Source: Cetobacterium ceti
GTDB lineage: Bacteria; Fusobacteriota; Fusobacteriia; Fusobacteriales; Fusobacteriaceae
Length of the DNA stretch: 64,000 bases
Direction of reading: 5' to 3'
Assembly: GCF_900167275.1 (NCBI RefSeq)
Contig: NZ_FUWX01000005.1
Location: 1 to 64,000, forward strand
Below the pieces are notes generated by a model. The model did no database searches. It was given only the letters and a program-made list of their open reading frames with translations, and was not told where the DNA came from. Position 1 is the first letter of the stretch. Every line of letters starts with the position of its first letter. Shown here piece by piece: positions 63,381 to 64,000 of this stretch. The position numbers and the translations under genes are program-made.

Positions 63381-64000
63381 TTATAAAATATTTATCATAA
63401 ACTTTTCACATCTATTAAATACTTCATCACTTACTGTAGCAACAATTCTTGTTCCTTCTCCTTCATATTCTTCACTTTCAATTATACTATTTCTATGTAA
63501 ATATGCACTTACAGAACTTTCTGAATATGGAATCATATACTCTACTCTTTTTAAAGTTCTTGGTAACATTTCAACAATATTTTCCATTAATGACTCTATA
63601 TTAACTTCATTTTTAGCACTAATTTCCATAATAAAGTAATCTTTAAATGTTTCTTTAACAAGAGTAATCTCCTCTTCACTAGCCTTATCACATTTATTTA
63701 AAGCTAAAATTGTTGGTTTATCCTTAGCAGATAATTCCTCTAATACGTTTTCAACAGCTTTTATTTGTTCTATAACAGTTTCTGAAGAAACATCCACCAC
63801 ATGAACTAATAAATCTGCAAAAACAACCTCTTCCAAAGTAGATTTAAAAGCTTCTACTAAATCATGAGGTAATTTTCTTACAAATCCAACAGTATCAGTT
63901 AAAGCAGCAATTCTTTTATCTGGTAAAGTTATAGATCTTGTTGTTGCATCTAAAGTTGCAAAAAGCATATTTTCTGCAAAAACTGCTTCTTTTTTACTTG
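63381..64000 (-). CDS. hflX: GTPase HflX, C-terminal part (5' end outside window)
   Basis: The frame is open to the window edge, so the start is beyond 64000; about 206 residues are visible. The sequence enters at the HflX block VFAENMLFATLDATTRS, followed by G3 TDTVGFVRKLPHDLVEAFKSTLEEV, G4 NKCD and SAKN. HflX is a ribosome-associated GTPase that rescues stalled or inactive ribosomes. The next gene is 12 nt downstream. Confidence 0.95.
   Translation of the reverse strand, partial: SKKEAVFAENMLFATLDATTRSITLPDKRIAALTDTVGFVRKLPHDLVEAFKSTLEEVVFADLLVHVVDVSSETVIEQIKAVENVLEELSAKDKPTILALNKCDKASEEEITLVKETFKDYFIMEISAKNEVNIESLMENIVEMLPRTLKRVEYMIPYSESSVSAYLHRNSIIESEEYEGEGTRIVATVSDEVFNRCEKFMINIL

Noticed and set aside
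1-64000. CRISPR arrays, insertion sequences, prophage or integrative element boundaries
   Set aside because: No regularly spaced repeats, transposase, integrase or terminal inverted repeats were seen; the initiator gene alone does not define an element.

Overview
The window is 64 kb of very AT-rich bacterial DNA carrying mostly core metabolism. It looks like a Gram-negative, strictly anaerobic member of the Fusobacteriota (Fusobacterium/Cetobacterium/Ilyobacter type). This is an inference from the composition, the diderm features (an outer-membrane beta-barrel protein with a terminal Phe, and lipoproteins), and anaerobic enzymes: AsrABC sulfite reductase, hybrid cluster protein, selenium-dependent molybdenum hydroxylase, class 1B dihydroorotate dehydrogenase. 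No species is claimed. No CRISPR array, rRNA, IS element or prophage was seen.

Layout. 1-3.6 kb: the end of a malic enzyme, an alpha/beta hydrolase, a MATE exporter and a possible small RNA. 3.6-15.7 kb: a nine-gene minus-strand de novo purine operon in the order purE-K-L-C-F-M-N-H-D. It is preceded by a guanine-class riboswitch with its terminator, then by a translated 32-codon leader peptide that ends inside a second terminator. 15.7-18.9 kb: an AEC transporter, an Xaa-Pro aminopeptidase and a cold-shock protein. 19.2-21.3 kb: a plasmid-type replication initiator (RPA-like) with iteron-like repeats upstream. 21.3-25.1 kb: a GltD-like oxidoreductase, an M15 lipoprotein, an exported triple rhodanese and HtpX. 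25.2-27.5 kb: an AroB-Ppx fusion and acylphosphatase.

27.6-33 kb is the full selenium toolkit: selD (itself read through a UGA selenocysteine codon), selA, selB, a YedF-like protein, a DUF3343 protein and tRNA-Sec. After a PfkB-family kinase and a 36-codon small ORF comes a purine salvage/oxidation operon (34.2-41 kb) under a second guanine-class riboswitch: xanthine permease, three-subunit molybdenum hydroxylase, a YqeC-MocA fusion and xpt. The two blocks fit together: SelD would supply selenophosphate both for selenocysteine and for the labile selenium cofactor that YqeC-associated hydroxylases use.

41-50 kb: a CNNM/CorC membrane protein, an operon with a hypothetical gene, an MFS transporter and dapF, then fabG, an OPT transporter and an outer-membrane protein. 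48.5-53.4 kb: divergent hcp and asrABC around a TGTAAC-N4-GTTACA palindrome placed at -41.5 and -61.5 from the predicted starts. 53.4-56.7 kb: a second cold-shock gene, fRMsr, a peptide-binding lipoprotein and coaX. 56.7-62.4 kb: a minus-strand pyrimidine operon pyrB-K-D-F-C-E. 62.4-64 kb: a ThiB-like binding protein and the end of hflX.

The most notable signal is that both nucleotide operons have a translated leader peptide whose last codons run into an intrinsic terminator just before the first enzyme gene. The pyr leader is U-rich, as in the UTP-sensing attenuator of Escherichia coli pyrBI. The pur leader instead carries an uninterrupted 18-nt purine tract and sits behind a guanine riboswitch. 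All positions, promoters and structures were read by eye; no search or folding program was run.
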